From Legionella londiniensis (GTDB lineage Bacteria; Pseudomonadota; Gammaproteobacteria; Legionellales; Legionellaceae), in assembly GCF_001467825.1 (NCBI RefSeq), contig NZ_LNYK01000019.1:90981-137506 (forward strand): 46,526 nucleotides of DNA, written 5' to 3'. The notes under the pieces are model-generated. The model ran no database searches, was not told the DNA's origin, and saw only the letters and a list, made by a program, of their open reading frames with translations. Position 1 is the stretch's first letter; every line of letters begins with the position of its first letter. Shown one piece after another: positions 9,756 to 20,322 of this stretch. The translations under genes were made by a program, and so were the position numbers.

Positions 9756-10510
9756 TTAGACAGGATTTTCGCTGTCAATAAACTGATGTTTCAGGCCAAA
9801 CGCCTCATTTAAATGATTGCCAAGATTAATAATGCCGTAACGTTCACTGGCATGATGTCCACAGGCAAAATAATGCAAACCAAGCTCTTTCGCTTGATAA
9901 TAGGTACGCTCGGAAATTTCGCCGCTGATATAGGCATCAACACCAAGCGCATAAGCATTCTCTATATAATCCTGCGCAGCGCCAGTACACCAGGCTATGT
10001 TCTGGATCTCTTTTTTTCCAGCAGATATCAGCAAAGGGGCACGTTTCAATTTCGCCTGAATATGATTGGCTAAGGTTTCAGGTTCCATAGGCTTGGAAAA
10101 ACGGCCGGACCATAACAGATTGGGTATCTTGCCAACCGCATGCATTTTTGGTGATTCGATTGCAAGCATTCTTGCAAGGCTCACGTTATTACCCAGTTCC
10201 GGGTGGCAATCCAGAGGTAAATGATAAGCAAAAAGACTGAGATCATGGCGGATTAATTCCCCAATGCGTTTCTTTTTAATGCCGGTAATACAGGCTTCCT
10301 CACCTCGCCAGAAATAGCCATGATGCACCAAAAGCGCATCAGCACCTTTTTTTATGGCTTCCAGTACCGCACTATGTGAAGCAGTTACAGCCGTACAGAT
10401 TGTTTTTATCGTTTCACGCCCCTCTACCTGCATGCCATTTGGAGCATAATCACTATATTCTGCACAGCGAAGAAATTCATGCAAGTAGGAAGCCAGTTGA
10501 TCCCGTTGCA

Positions 10511-10511
<1 letters not shown>
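9756..10511 (-). CDS. NIF3-like dinuclear metal-binding protein (YbgI / GTP cyclohydrolase I type 2 family)
   Basis: A 251-residue member of the NIF3/YbgI family, whose cellular role is poorly defined although a hydrolase-like dimetal centre is known. Metal-ligand motifs are present: LLVHHGYFW, HLPLDCHPELGNN and, near the C-terminus, FACGHHASERYG. The N-terminus MQRDQLASYLHEFL aligns with that of YbgI and is followed by the family motif YSDYAPNGMQVEG. The ATG at 10511 is therefore chosen over one five codons upstream. It touches the murA stop as TGATG, a one-base overlap, so translation is probably coupled to murA. It closes the mla-ibaG-murA series. A 154-base gap follows before the UbiA-like gene, in which I see no clear terminator. 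Confidence 0.92.
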
Positions 10512-12003
<1,492 letters not shown>

Positions 12004-12017
<14 letters not shown>

Positions 12018-12300
12018 CTAATCTTCCATCCGTTAAAACGGTTTCTACTCCGCAAAATTTTGCCAGGGCATACACTTTATCTGGCAAACCTTCTATTTTT
12101 AGGATTTTATTGTACTTTTTGCTCATTCTTTTAGCCTCAATCAGCAAAGCAAGACCTGCACTGTCAAAGTGCCTGACCTCATGAAAGCTAATGCTTAATG
12201 AAGCGCCGGCTGGATCAAGAAATAAAGGCAGCATCCGTTCGTATTCTTGTTGTACCGTATCAATAGTCAACGTACTGGCTGGTTTGAAAATGGTGTCCAC
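12004..12300 (-). CDS. mlaB: STAS-domain protein MlaB of the phospholipid transport ABC complex
   Basis: A 98-residue single STAS domain with the characteristic strand-loop EVRHFDSAGLALLIEAKR. The Asp-Ser dipeptide of the loop is conserved, as in anti-sigma-antagonist-like folds. In E. coli, MlaB binds the ATPase MlaF and is needed for activity of the MlaFEDB complex. It begins with GTG at 12300, one base after the mlaC stop, with AAGG inside the end of mlaC as ribosome site. An ATG start is not available nearby in frame. Overlap with ibaG downstream indicates tight coupling. Family assignment rests on motif plus operon position, since STAS domains are weakly conserved. Confidence 0.85.
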
Positions 12301-12301
12301 T

Positions 12302-12901
12302 TTAAGCTGCCTTTTGTTTACGCATTTGCTGGATTAATTCTTGCATATTCGAATTTTGCAAAACCTGGCTGAACTGGGAACGAAAGCTTTGCAGCAGGCT
12401 CACCCCTTCCACACTCAGATCATAAATCTTCCACTGGCCATTTTTGGAAACAAGGCTGTAGCTTAACGGAATATTTTGACCGTTAGAACGAACAATAACG
12501 CTGTTCACCCTGACAAACCGGCTGTTTATACCGCCGCGTAAGGGTAAAAATTTGACCTTTTCATCAGAATATTCCGCCAAGGGGCTGGCATAAGTACGGA
12601 TAACCAGTTGTGTAAACTCTCGGGTAAACGCACGCTTTTCAGCTGCAGTGGCTTTATTCCACACATTGCGTCCAAGCACGGAGCGCGACATGCCCGTTAC
12701 ATCAACGATAGGCAGCAAATGTTGCTCGACTGCACGGTAAATAACCTGATGATTTTGTTTAAGATGCCCCCGATTTTGCTTCAAGCTGTTGATAACCTGA
12801 TTGGCGGCATTTTCAAGCATGGGAACAGGAGAAGATTGCGCCCAAAGCAAAGAACTTGCGATTACAGAAAGAAAAAAAAGCGATGCTTTAATCGTTTTCA
12901 T
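12302..12901 (-). CDS. mlaC: periplasmic phospholipid-binding protein MlaC
   Basis: A 199-residue periplasmic protein (PF05494, Ttg2D/MlaC family) that shuttles phospholipids between outer-membrane MlaA and inner-membrane MlaFEDB. It opens with a signal peptide, MKTIKASLFFLSVIASSLLWA, cleaved probably after LWA. The family motifs HLLPIVDVTGMSRSVLGRNVW and FTQLVIRTYASPLAEY are present, followed by the C-terminal NGQWKIYDLSVEGVSLLQSF block that lines the lipid pocket. It lies 87 bases downstream of mlaD, slightly looser than the rest of the operon. The C-terminus is Gln/Lys-rich. Confidence 0.93.
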   Translation of the reverse strand: MKTIKASLFFLSVIASSLLWAQSSPVPMLENAANQVINSLKQNRGHLKQNHQVIYRAVEQHLLPIVDVTGMSRSVLGRNVWNKATAAEKRAFTREFTQLVIRTYASPLAEYSDEKVKFLPLRGGINSRFVRVNSVIVRSNGQNIPLSYSLVSKNGQWKIYDLSVEGVSLLQSFRSQFSQVLQNSNMQELIQQMRKQKAA

Positions 12902-12988
12902 ATGTCACCTTCTTATTATTTCCAAAATCCTTTTTTACTGAACTGACTTTGCAACCGACCGCCTAAAATGGCCGTGTGTGCAGTTACC

Positions 12989-13465
12989 CTATTTTTTAAT
13001 ATTAAACAACAATTGGCCAATCAGATTCTCAAGAATTATTGCTTCCTGAGTTTTGGCAATGACATCACCCTCGCGCAAATAGGGATGATTTTTATCATCT
13101 TCGCTTTCAAAACCGGGTACAATGCTGATGTAATTAGAACCCAGCAATCCTTCCGTTAAAATTCGCGCCGAAGTATCTTCATACGGTATCGGTTTGTCTT
13201 TGCGAAGCGACATGGTCACTGTCGCATTCAGATCATCAGGCTGCAATTCAATTTTGGTAACCTCGCCAATTTTAACACCGGCTACTGTCACCGGCGCGCG
13301 TACTTTCAAGCCGCCAACATTGGTAAACTCTGCCGTTACCCGATACGTTTTTCCAGAAGAAAAATCATCAAAACCACTGACTTTAAGCACCATAAAACAC
13401 AATGCCATTAAACCCAGCAGCATAAATAATCCAACGCTTAAGTCGATGAAACGCTGCTTATTCAT
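12989..13465 (-). CDS. mlaD: MCE-domain lipid transport protein MlaD
   Basis: A 158-residue inner-membrane anchored MCE protein. Residues 8-28 form a single transmembrane helix. The MCE domain follows, with YRVTAEFTNVGGLKVRAPVTV, VKIGEVTKIEL and SARILTEGLLGSNYISI, which are family signatures. In the Mla system it forms the hexameric ring in the periplasm that hands lipid to MlaE. Its ATG directly abuts the mlaE stop codon with no gap. Length is typical for the single-MCE gammaproteobacterial form. Confidence 0.95.
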   Translation of the reverse strand: MNKQRFIDLSVGLFMLLGLMALCFMVLKVSGFDDFSSGKTYRVTAEFTNVGGLKVRAPVTVAGVKIGEVTKIELQPDDLNATVTMSLRKDKPIPYEDTSARILTEGLLGSNYISIVPGFESEDDKNHPYLREGDVIAKTQEAIILENLIGQLLFNIKK

Positions 13466-14248
13466 TTACCAGTCTCCAATCATCATCGCAGTCAATAAAA
13501 AATCAAAGCCAAGGACCGCCAGTGATGAAAACACCACAGTGCGTGTTGTCGCCTCACTGATTCCCTTGGCAGTTGGAACGCATGTAAAGCCTTGAAATAC
13601 CGCAGTCCATATCACCAAAAATGCAAACACTACGCTTTTAAGAAGGCCGCTTAGTACATCTGTATATACATGAACTGCCGATTGCATATTTGACCAGAAT
13701 GAACCTGCATCAACACCTAACCACTCGACCCCTATCGCATAACCCCCATAAACGGCTACCGCAGAAAAAATCAAACTGAGTAAAGGCAAAGCAATAATGC
13801 CCGCCAAAAATCGGGGAAAAATGACTCTCCCAAGCGGGTCGATTCCCATCATATCCATACTTGAGAGTTGCTCTGTAGCTTTCATCAAACCGATTTCCGC
13901 AGTCAATGCAGAGCCCGCCCGTCCTGCAAATAACAAGGCGCTGATAACCGGCCCTAATTCACGGGTAATGCTTAAAGCCAATAATTGGCCTAATTGGCTG
14001 CCGGCACCAAATTTTTCAAGAGTATTGTATCCCTGAAGTCCAACGACCATGCCAATAAAAAGCCCTGAGACAATAATAATCAGGCAAGATAAAACGCCCA
14101 CAAAATAGAGCTGAATGCGCAATTCCGGCCAGAGGCGAAAAAAATCAGGTTTTCGCCATAATGTCCTCAATAGAAAAACCCCGGAACCGCCTATCATTCG
14201 CAGCGTCCCCAAACCGCTTTGCCCAAGCCGGGCAATCATATCAAGCAT
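13466..14248 (-). CDS. mlaE: ABC permease MlaE
   Basis: The 260-residue permease (PF02405) of the Mla phospholipid transporter has about five membrane segments. MlaE-family signatures include [18 protein letters not shown] and [23 protein letters not shown], the latter followed by [14 protein letters not shown]. The frame is open for 46 more codons upstream, but the ATG at 14248 is chosen. It has GGAG eight bases before it and gives the normal family length and N-terminus ([12 protein letters not shown]). It then overlaps the mlaF stop by eight bases, as expected for coupled translation of the ABC subunits. Confidence 0.95.
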   Translation of the reverse strand: MLDMIARLGQSGLGTLRMIGGSGVFLLRTLWRKPDFFRLWPELRIQLYFVGVLSCLIIIVSGLFIGMVVGLQGYNTLEKFGAGSQLGQLLALSITRELGPVISALLFAGRAGSALTAEIGLMKATEQLSSMDMMGIDPLGRVIFPRFLAGIIALPLLSLIFSAVAVYGGYAIGVEWLGVDAGSFWSNMQSAVHVYTDVLSGLLKSVVFAFLVIWTAVFQGFTCVPTAKGISEATTRTVVFSSLAVLGFDFLLTAMMIGDW

Positions 14249-15038
14249 CGAATAACTCCTCAGTATATGCTTTTGCCGGATAATGGAAAGGCACAATGCC
14301 ATCTGGCTCGCCATGCATGAACTGGCGAATGCGAGGCTCAGCTGATTTTTGCAGTTCCAGAGGGGTTCCCTCACCAACAACTTCACCGCCTGCGATCAAA
14401 TAGGCATAATCAGCGATAGAACAGGTCTCATTCACATCATGAGAAACGATAATTGTTGTGATATTGAGTAATTGATTAAGCCGCTTTATCAGGCGCATTA
14501 AAACACCCATTGAAATGGGATCCTGGCCGGTAAAAGGTTCGTCATACATCATCAACTCAGGATCCAGGGCTATGGTCCTGGCCAGCGCTACACGCCTTGC
14601 CATCCCGCCTGATAATTCCTCTGGCATAAGATGCGACGCGCCGCGCAAACCCACAGCTTCAAGTTTCATCAAAACGATAGCCCGCAGCAGCGCTTCACTT
14701 AAATTGGTATGCTCCCGCAATGGAAAGGCCACATTGTCATAAACTGATAAATGGGTGAATAAGGCGCTGTTTTGAAATAACAAACCCATTTTCCGCCGAG
14801 CCATAGAAAGCTCTTTATGCGGCAACCGGTGAATATTTGCGCCGTTTACAAGAATTTCCCCTTCATTTGGCAAAAGCAAAGCACCAATCAAACGCAGCAG
14901 GGTGGTTTTACCGCTGCCGCTTGGCCCCATGATGGCGGTGATTTTCCCGCGGCGTATAGCCAGATCGACGCCGTCAAAAATGAGGCGATCCTGGTGGGAA
15001 AATCTTAAATTGTTAATTTCTACTAAATTATCGGGCAT
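14241..15038 (-). CDS. mlaF: ABC ATPase MlaF
   Basis: The 265-residue ATPase of the Mla complex, on the cytosolic face. It has Walker A GPSGSGKT at 38-45, the signature LSGGMARR (family-typical in place of LSGGQ), Walker [14 protein letters not shown] and the switch histidine in IIVSHDVNE. The ATG at 15038 has CTGGA seven bases upstream. It is the first gene of the minus-strand mla-ibaG-murA-NIF3 operon and faces kdsD, which starts 95 bases away on the other strand. E. coli has yrbG between these two genes, but here it is absent. Confidence 0.95.
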   Translation of the reverse strand: MPDNLVEINNLRFSHQDRLIFDGVDLAIRRGKITAIMGPSGSGKTTLLRLIGALLLPNEGEILVNGANIHRLPHKELSMARRKMGLLFQNSALFTHLSVYDNVAFPLREHTNLSEALLRAIVLMKLEAVGLRGASHLMPEELSGGMARRVALARTIALDPELMMYDEPFTGQDPISMGVLMRLIKRLNQLLNITTIIVSHDVNETCSIADYAYLIAGGEVVGEGTPLELQKSAEPRIRQFMHGEPDGIVPFHYPAKAYTEELFDA

Positions 15039-15133
15039 ATCATTTCCAGTTTTTACCCAACACTAAAAACGCAAACGGATATTATATATGTCTAAAAATT
15101 ATATTGCGAGAATTCAATACAATAGAAAGTTTT
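15039..15133. promoter_or_regulatory. divergent promoter region between mlaF and kdsD
   Basis: This 95-base AT-rich spacer must carry promoters for both envelope operons. On the minus strand, TATAAT (15086 to 15081) is a perfect -10 hexamer about 43 bases from the mlaF ATG, although no good -35 is visible 16-18 bases before it. On the plus strand TATATT (15100-15105) is a possible -10 for kdsD. Exact start points are not determinable by eye. Confidence 0.4.
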
Positions 15134-16153
15134 ATGGCTATACAGAGTATGATAAACTTAGGTACCCGTTCTTACAGGCTAGATGGGCTTATGAATTTTT
15201 GCAAATTAGGTCTTGCAGTCATTGAAACTGAAGCACAGGCTGTATATGAATTAACACAACGCATTGATGAGCGTTTTGAAAAGGCATGCAAACTGCTTCT
15301 TGCCTGCAAAGGCCGTATAGTTGTCACCGGCATGGGTAAATCAGGCCATATAGGCAACAAAATTGCTGCTACATTTGCAAGCACCGGAAGCCCCGCTTTT
15401 TTTATGCATCCCGGGGAAGCAAGCCATGGCGATCTGGGCATGATAACCCCGCAGGATACAGTGGTTGCCATATCAAATTCCGGCTATACTAATGAACTCA
15501 TAGTACTTTTGCCCTTGCTCAAGCGGTTACAGGTTCCGTTGATTACATTAAGCGGCAATCCAGATTCTACACTTGCCAAGGCGGCAGATGTCAATCTAGA
15601 CCTCAGTATACAACAAGAAGCCTGCCCTCTTGGCCTTGCTCCAACAACCAGCACCACAGTTGCCCTTGTGATGGGAGATGCTTTGGCGATCGCTTTATTG
15701 CAAGCCAGAGGATTTAGCGCCGAAGATTTTGCCTTGTCTCACCCGGGCGGAACTCTGGGCAAGCGCCTGTTGTTACGTATTGATGAGTTATGCCACCAGG
15801 GTGATGAATTACCTGTGGTGGATGAAAATGAGACCATCCGTCAAGCCCTAATTGAAGTCACCGCCAAAAAACTCGGGATGACTTGTGTGGTCAACGGCCA
15901 CGGTTACCTGGTTGGCATTTATACCGACGGGGACGTGCGCCGCAGCCTGACTCAACAATATGATATCAACACCACCCCCCTAAAAGAAGTCATGACCAGA
16001 AATTGTCGTACCGTCCGCCAGGGTCTCCTGGCGGCAGAAGCCCTGGCCATCATGCAAAAACACAGCATTACGTCACTTGTTGTAGTGGATGAAAAAAATC
16101 GGCCGACTGGCGTCATCCACCTGCATGATCTGCTGCGCGCTGGAGTTTTTTGA
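15134..16153 (+). CDS. kdsD: D-arabinose 5-phosphate isomerase
   Basis: KdsD interconverts ribulose 5-phosphate and arabinose 5-phosphate, the first step to Kdo for LPS. The N-terminal SIS domain shows VVTGMGKSGHIGNKIAATFAS, HPGEASHGDLGMI and EACPLGLAPTTSTT. ALSHPGGTLGKRLLLR leads into a pair of CBS domains ending HDLLRAGVF. ATG at 15134 gives 339 residues and is preceded weakly by AGAAAG. An upstream TTG at 15104 and ATGs at 15149 and 15191 are alternatives, the last being nearest to the E. coli N-terminus. The next gene, kdsC, begins 24 bases downstream. Unlike in E. coli, no yrbG precedes it. Confidence 0.95.
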   Translation: MAIQSMINLGTRSYRLDGLMNFCKLGLAVIETEAQAVYELTQRIDERFEKACKLLLACKGRIVVTGMGKSGHIGNKIAATFASTGSPAFFMHPGEASHGDLGMITPQDTVVAISNSGYTNELIVLLPLLKRLQVPLITLSGNPDSTLAKAADVNLDLSIQQEACPLGLAPTTSTTVALVMGDALAIALLQARGFSAEDFALSHPGGTLGKRLLLRIDELCHQGDELPVVDENETIRQALIEVTAKKLGMTCVVNGHGYLVGIYTDGDVRRSLTQQYDINTTPLKEVMTRNCRTVRQGLLAAEALAIMQKHSITSLVVVDEKNRPTGVIHLHDLLRAGVF

Positions 16154-16177
16154 ACCAAATATATTCAAAATGGAAAA

Positions 16178-16708
16178 ATGATGAAAGAAATATTAGAAAA
16201 AGCTAAAAAAATTAAATGCCTGATTTGCGATGTAGACGGCGTCATGACTGACGGCCTGCTTTATATCGATAACGCCGGTAATGAGTTAAAGGCATTTCAT
16301 GTGCAAGACGGCATGGGTTTAAAATTACTGCTGGCAGCAGGGATCGAAGTTGCCGTCATAACCACGTCCCAAAATGCTGTTATTGAGCACCGCATGCGTC
16401 AACTTGGCATTCATCTTTTTTATACAGGACAAGTAGAAAAACAAACTGCCTTTCAGCGCTTAAAAATAGAATTGGGTTTAAAAAATGAAGAATTTGCCTA
16501 TATTGGAGATGATCTGCCTGATTTACCTGTCATTCAACAGGTTGGACTCGGCATTGCAGTAGCCAATGCCGTGAATCAGGTAAAAGAATTTGCAGCCTGG
16601 CATACCCAATCCCCTGGAGGCCGCGGGGCTGTGCGCGAAGTGTGTGACTTTATTTTAAATGCGCAAAACAAACTCGAAACCGCTTTACAGGGGTATTTTG
16701 CTTCATGA
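16178..16708 (+). CDS. kdsC: 3-deoxy-D-manno-octulosonate 8-phosphate phosphatase
   Basis: A 176-residue HAD-superfamily phosphatase that removes the phosphate from Kdo-8-phosphate to give Kdo. It has motif I CDVDGVMTDG with the nucleophile and acid/base aspartates, motif II VITTSQNAVIEHR, and motif IV AYIGDDLPDLPVI. It lacks a cap domain, as the tetrameric KdsC family does. ATG occurs twice in succession at 16178 and 16181 with GGAAAA just upstream, so the N-terminus is uncertain by one residue. kdsD lies 24 bases before it and lptC 46 bases after it. Confidence 0.95.
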   Translation: MMKEILEKAKKIKCLICDVDGVMTDGLLYIDNAGNELKAFHVQDGMGLKLLLAAGIEVAVITTSQNAVIEHRMRQLGIHLFYTGQVEKQTAFQRLKIELGLKNEEFAYIGDDLPDLPVIQQVGLGIAVANAVNQVKEFAAWHTQSPGGRGAVREVCDFILNAQNKLETALQGYFAS

Positions 16709-16754
16709 ACAGCGATCATTTGTCTTTTAATCAGCATCTTGGGGAAAAGCCATC

Positions 16755-17324
16755 ATGAATGCGGCCAAACAAGCAGCCTGGCTATTTGCAGCCTTGATTT
16801 CTCTGGCCTGCTGCGGATGGTATTTTGCCAGCTCATCCCATATCGCACAACTCGATGAACATACTTTATCAACGACTCCAGATACCATAGTCAATCAGTT
16901 AACGCTCAAGCAATTCGATGCAAACGGGCGATTGATCAATTCCCTGAATACCCCTTTATTGAAGCATATTCCGGCGAATAATACTCACTGGTTCATGAAA
17001 CCGAGAATCCTTATCACGCAAGCTGCTGATGAGGCTCCCTGGGAAATTAATGCGCTCGAGGCCACCTCTCTGTTTGGCGGCGAACAAATTACATTCAACA
17101 AAAATGTGATTATTCACCAACGATCGGGCAAACATCCGGAAAGCACCATAAAAACGGAAGAAATGATTTACTATCCGCAAAAAAAGCTGGCTGTCACCGA
17201 ACAAGAGGTGACCTTCTTTCAGCCAGGCAATATAGTCAAATCACTCGGCATGAAAGCTTATCTGGATAAAAAGCAGGTGCAGCTCAGCCGGGCACGAGGT
17301 ATTTATGATCCAAAACAAGGTTAG
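16755..17324 (+). CDS. lptC: LPS export protein LptC
   Basis: A 189-residue bitopic inner-membrane protein (PF06835). An uncleaved N-terminal anchor (residues about 8-26) is followed by a periplasmic beta-jellyroll that receives LPS from LptB2FG and passes it to LptA. The recognisable core is LTLKQFDANGRLINSLNTP, then a pattern of alternating strands and the TEEMIYYPQKKLAVTEQEV segment. Sequence conservation in this family is low. Position between kdsC and lptA, overlapping lptA by 20 bases, settles the call. GGGGAAAAG precedes the ATG. Confidence 0.9.
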   Translation: MNAAKQAAWLFAALISLACCGWYFASSSHIAQLDEHTLSTTPDTIVNQLTLKQFDANGRLINSLNTPLLKHIPANNTHWFMKPRILITQAADEAPWEINALEATSLFGGEQITFNKNVIIHQRSGKHPESTIKTEEMIYYPQKKLAVTEQEVTFFQPGNIVKSLGMKAYLDKKQVQLSRARGIYDPKQG

Positions 17325-17856
17325 CCAAAAGAAACCTTTTTATCCCTCGGCTCTTTCAGTCAGGGAATTCTGCTGCTCTATTCTGCTGCTTTTTCTTATT
17401 CCCTGCCATGCATTGGCTTTGCCAAATGATCGTGAGCAAGTGCTCATGCTCCAGGCGGACACTGCGGATCTCAACCAAGAAACTCATCGCGGCATCTATA
17501 TTGGCGATGTGCAGCTTGATCAGGGCACAACCCATGTCCGTGCGGCAGAAGCAATTACAGTTGGGGATGCCAATAATAAGCTGGTTATGGCAAAGGCGAC
17601 AGGCAATCAAGATGCCCAGGCCCATTATTGGAGCACCCCTGAGAATGGCAAGCCCCCCCTTCATGCCTATGCAGATGAAATTTATTATTATCCCGATAAG
17701 CACCTTATCAAATTAATCGGCAATGCCCGCGTAGAACAAGGCAAAAATTCCTTTTCTGCGCCAGAAATCATCTATGATACAGAAAAACAGCACGTTGTAA
17801 CCCAAAAAAATAATAAAGCCCGTGCTACGATTATTATTCATCCTGAGAAACATTAA
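17305..17856 (+). CDS. lptA: LPS transport periplasmic protein LptA
   Basis: A 183-residue OstA-like protein bridging the periplasm for LPS. The signal sequence lies at about residues 22-40 ([16 protein letters not shown]), after a rather long charged N-region starting [10 protein letters not shown]. The start ATG at 17305 has GAGG six bases upstream. A shorter start is not obvious. The mature part shows the repeated jellyroll pattern typical of Ost[49 protein letters not shown], and then [16 protein letters not shown]. The stop shares one base with the lptB start (TAATG). Confidence 0.92.
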   Translation: MIQNKVSQKKPFYPSALSVREFCCSILLLFLIPCHALALPNDREQVLMLQADTADLNQETHRGIYIGDVQLDQGTTHVRAAEAITVGDANNKLVMAKATGNQDAQAHYWSTPENGKPPLHAYADEIYYYPDKHLIKLIGNARVEQGKNSFSAPEIIYDTEKQHVVTQKNNKARATIIIHPEKH

Positions 17857-18581
17857 TGACTGTATTATCCGCCGCTCACCTTCAAAAATCTTTCAAATCA
17901 AGACGGGTTGTCAATGACGTAAGCATGCATATTGCCCGCGGCGAATGCGTGGGCTTGCTTGGGCCAAATGGCGCGGGTAAAACCACTTGTTTTTACATGA
18001 TTGTCGGCTTGCAATCCTGTGATCAAGGTCAGATTCAATTAAACGGCAATGACATCACCAACAAGGCCATGCACGAGCGGGCAAGGCTTGGCATTGGTTA
18101 CCTCCCCCAGGAGGCTTCCATTTTCCGTAAAATGACTGTCGCAGAAAATATTTATTCCATTCTGCAATTGCGTACTGATCTGGATAAAAAAGCGCGACTT
18201 GAAAAACTTGAACAGCTGATGCATGAATTTCATATCTCTCATCTGGAGAAAAGTCTCGGAATGAGTTTATCGGGAGGAGAACGCCGCCGAGTGGAAATAG
18301 CAAGGGCTTTGGCCATTGAGCCTTCTTTTATTTTGCTAGATGAGCCTTTCGCAGGAGTTGACCCAATTTCGGTTATTGACATCAAAAAAATTATTTTACA
18401 ACTTTGCGATAAAAATATTGGTGTACTAATCACTGATCATAACGTTCGAGAAACGCTTGATATCTGCGAACGCGCATACATCGTCAGCCAAGGCAGGATT
18501 TTGTGTGAAGGACATCCCGAAGCAATTCTAGCCAATCAACAGGTCCGTTCTGTTTACCTCGGTGATGAATTTTCTCTGTAA
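17856..18581 (+). CDS. lptB: LPS export ABC ATPase LptB
   Basis: The 241-residue cytosolic ATPase of the LptB2FGC extractor. It has Walker [10 protein letters not shown] at 36-44, the LptB-type signature [15 protein letters not shown], Walker [14 protein letters not shown] and the switch histidine in [11 protein letters not shown]. The N-terminus and the segment [17 protein letters not shown] are typical of the family. It ends the kdsD-kdsC-lptC-lptA-lptB operon. Many gammaproteobacteria have rpoN immediately after lptB. Here a 166-base spacer with a regulated-looking promoter and trpG follows instead. Confidence 0.96.
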   Translation: MTVLSAAHLQKSFKSRRVVNDVSMHIARGECVGLLGPNGAGKTTCFYMIVGLQSCDQGQIQLNGNDITNKAMHERARLGIGYLPQEASIFRKMTVAENIYSILQLRTDLDKKARLEKLEQLMHEFHISHLEKSLGMSLSGGERRRVEIARALAIEPSFILLDEPFAGVDPISVIDIKKIILQLCDKNIGVLITDHNVRETLDICERAYIVSQGRILCEGHPEAILANQQVRSVYLGDEFSL

Positions 18582-18639
18582 TATCAGAGCGTTTTGGCAA
18601 TCGTTTTATGGCTAAAAACAGGGCATGGTTTGCACAAGT

Positions 18640-18703
18640 TTTAGCTTGAGTTTGTTAAATAGAGCATGCTATGCTCCTCAATTAAGCTAAAATTCAAGCT
18701 AAA
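18640..18703 (+). promoter_or_regulatory. putative trpG promoter with palindromic operator sites
   Basis: TTTAGCTTGA (18640-18649) and TCAAGCTAAA (18694-18703) are perfect inverted repeats. A second direct copy of the octamer AAGCTAAA lies at 18684-18691, 12 bases before the one at 18696-18703. Nested inside is a perfect GAGCAT-GCT-ATGCTC palindrome (18662-18676). TTGAGT (18646-18651), an 18-base gap and TATGCT (18670-18675) form a plausible sigma-70 promoter overlapped by these repeats. The arrangement suggests a regulator binding site for the trp genes that start at 18748. The regulator is unknown. Confidence 0.5.
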
Positions 18704-18747
18704 TCATCCCAATTTTTAGCTCACGACATGAATCATCAACACACCCT

Positions 18748-19326
18748 ATGCTGTTACTCATCGATAATTATGACTCTTTTACCTACAATCTGGTGCAGTA
18801 TTTCCAGTGCCTTGGCCAGGAAGTCAAGGTGATAGCCCATGATCAAGTTTCGCTCTCTAACATTGCAGAGCTTGCTCCTGAGTATCTGGTCATTTCGCCT
18901 GGGCCCAATGCGCCGGAAGACGCGGGCATTTCTTTGGACGCAATCAAACATTTTTACCAGAAAATCCCAATTCTTGGCGTCTGCCTTGGGCATCAATGCC
19001 TGGCCCAGGCATTCGGCGGGAAAATCATTGGGGCTAAAGAGATACTTCATGGCAAAACTTCAAATATCAGGCATACCAGACAAGGCTTGTTTAAAGGCCT
19101 GCCAAACCCTTTTGCCGCAACGCGATATCACTCGCTGGCCGTTGAAGCCGCGACTTTACCTGACTGCTTTTCGATAGATGCCTGGGCAGACGATACCGTC
19201 ATGGCGATTTCCCATCGTCAATACCCTCTTTTTGGTCTACAATTTCACCCTGAAGCCATCTTGTCAGAATATGGGATGGATCTCCTCAAGAATTTTTTAG
19301 ACTATGAATATTCAGCAATTATTTGA
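18748..19326 (+). CDS. trpG: anthranilate / aminodeoxychorismate synthase glutamine amidotransferase component
   Basis: A 192-residue class I glutamine amidotransferase that supplies ammonia to TrpE (tryptophan) and possibly PabB (folate). It has LLIDNYDSFTYNLVQYF at the N-terminus, nucleophile Cys79 in GVCLGHQC, and His167/Glu169 in FHPEA, so the triad is complete. The family cannot separate TrpG from PabA by sequence alone, and one protein often serves both. Operon position before trpD and trpC favours TrpG. The end overlaps the trpD start by 23 bases. No ribosome site stands out upstream of the ATG. No trpE is in the window. Confidence 0.93.
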   Translation: MLLLIDNYDSFTYNLVQYFQCLGQEVKVIAHDQVSLSNIAELAPEYLVISPGPNAPEDAGISLDAIKHFYQKIPILGVCLGHQCLAQAFGGKIIGAKEILHGKTSNIRHTRQGLFKGLPNPFAATRYHSLAVEAATLPDCFSIDAWADDTVMAISHRQYPLFGLQFHPEAILSEYGMDLLKNFLDYEYSAII

Positions 19327-20317
19327 AGAATTATTAGCAGGCCATGATCTCTCCCCTGATGCTGTTGGCTGCATCATGAAACAATGCATGCGCGGCGAGT
19401 TATATGATGCGCAAATTGCCGCATTCCTTGTTTTAATGCGCCAAAAAGGCGAGAGTGTCAGCGAATTAACTGCCGCGGCAAATGTCATGCGGGAATTTGC
19501 CCACCCAATTGATCTGGGCAATCATCTGGTGGACATTGTCGGCACAGGAGGAGATGGTAAAAACACGTTTAATATTTCAACCGTCAGCAGTTTCGTCATC
19601 GCCGCGGCAGGCGCCAAGGTCGCAAAGCATGGCAATCGTTCCGTATCAAGCAAAAGCGGCAGCGCCGACTTATTACTTGAGGCCGGCTTTAAACTGGATT
19701 TGCCGGAGGAAGCTTTGCGCCGGTGCATTAACGAATGTAACATTGCTTTTTTATTTGCCCCTCATTTTCATCAGGCCATGCGCCATGCCCGCCTTGTCCG
19801 CCAGCAACTGGGCATTCGTACCTTATTTAATCTTCTGGGTCCAATCACCAATCCTGCCAGAGCAAGCCATCAGGTGGTTGGGGTATTTCAGCATGATTGG
19901 CTGATGCCTCTTGCTGAGGTGCTTGCAAATACAGGGAGCGAGCATGCGCTGGTCGTTCACGCAAAAGATGGTCTGGATGAAATCAGTATCGCTGCTGAAA
20001 CAGATATAATCGAATACCATCAAGGTAAGTTCAAACGATGGACGATTGATCCAACTGTATATGGATGTGCGCACGATTCCCTCGATGGGATTATTGTAGA
20101 GAACGCTAAAGAAAGCCTGGCGCTTGCCGAGTCTGTTTTAACAGGAAACAAAGGCCCTGCCCGCGATATTGTTTTGCTCAATAGTGCCGCTGCAATCTAC
20201 TGCGCAAACCTTGTACCAACTTATCGCGAGGCCCTGGCAAAAGCGGCCGATGCGATTGACAGCGGCCAAGCCCTGAAATGCTTTAATCAGTTACGTATTT
20301 TAACCCAGCCAAGCTAA
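19304..20317 (+). CDS. trpD: anthranilate phosphoribosyltransferase
   Basis: A 337-residue enzyme that joins anthranilate to PRPP in the second step of tryptophan synthesis. The PRPP-binding motif is [17 protein letters not shown], followed by [21 protein letters not shown] (the NRSVSS anthranilate-site segment). [14 protein letters not shown] and [12 protein letters not shown] are further family signatures. The start ATG lies within the last codons of trpG and has no evident Shine-Dalgarno sequence, suggesting translational coupling. trpC begins six bases after the stop. Confidence 0.97.
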   Translation: MNIQQLFEELLAGHDLSPDAVGCIMKQCMRGELYDAQIAAFLVLMRQKGESVSELTAAANVMREFAHPIDLGNHLVDIVGTGGDGKNTFNISTVSSFVIAAAGAKVAKHGNRSVSSKSGSADLLLEAGFKLDLPEEALRRCINECNIAFLFAPHFHQAMRHARLVRQQLGIRTLFNLLGPITNPARASHQVVGVFQHDWLMPLAEVLANTGSEHALVVHAKDGLDEISIAAETDIIEYHQGKFKRWTIDPTVYGCAHDSLDGIIVENAKESLALAESVLTGNKGPARDIVLLNSAAAIYCANLVPTYREALAKAADAIDSGQALKCFNQLRILTQPS

Positions 20318-20322
20318 AATTT

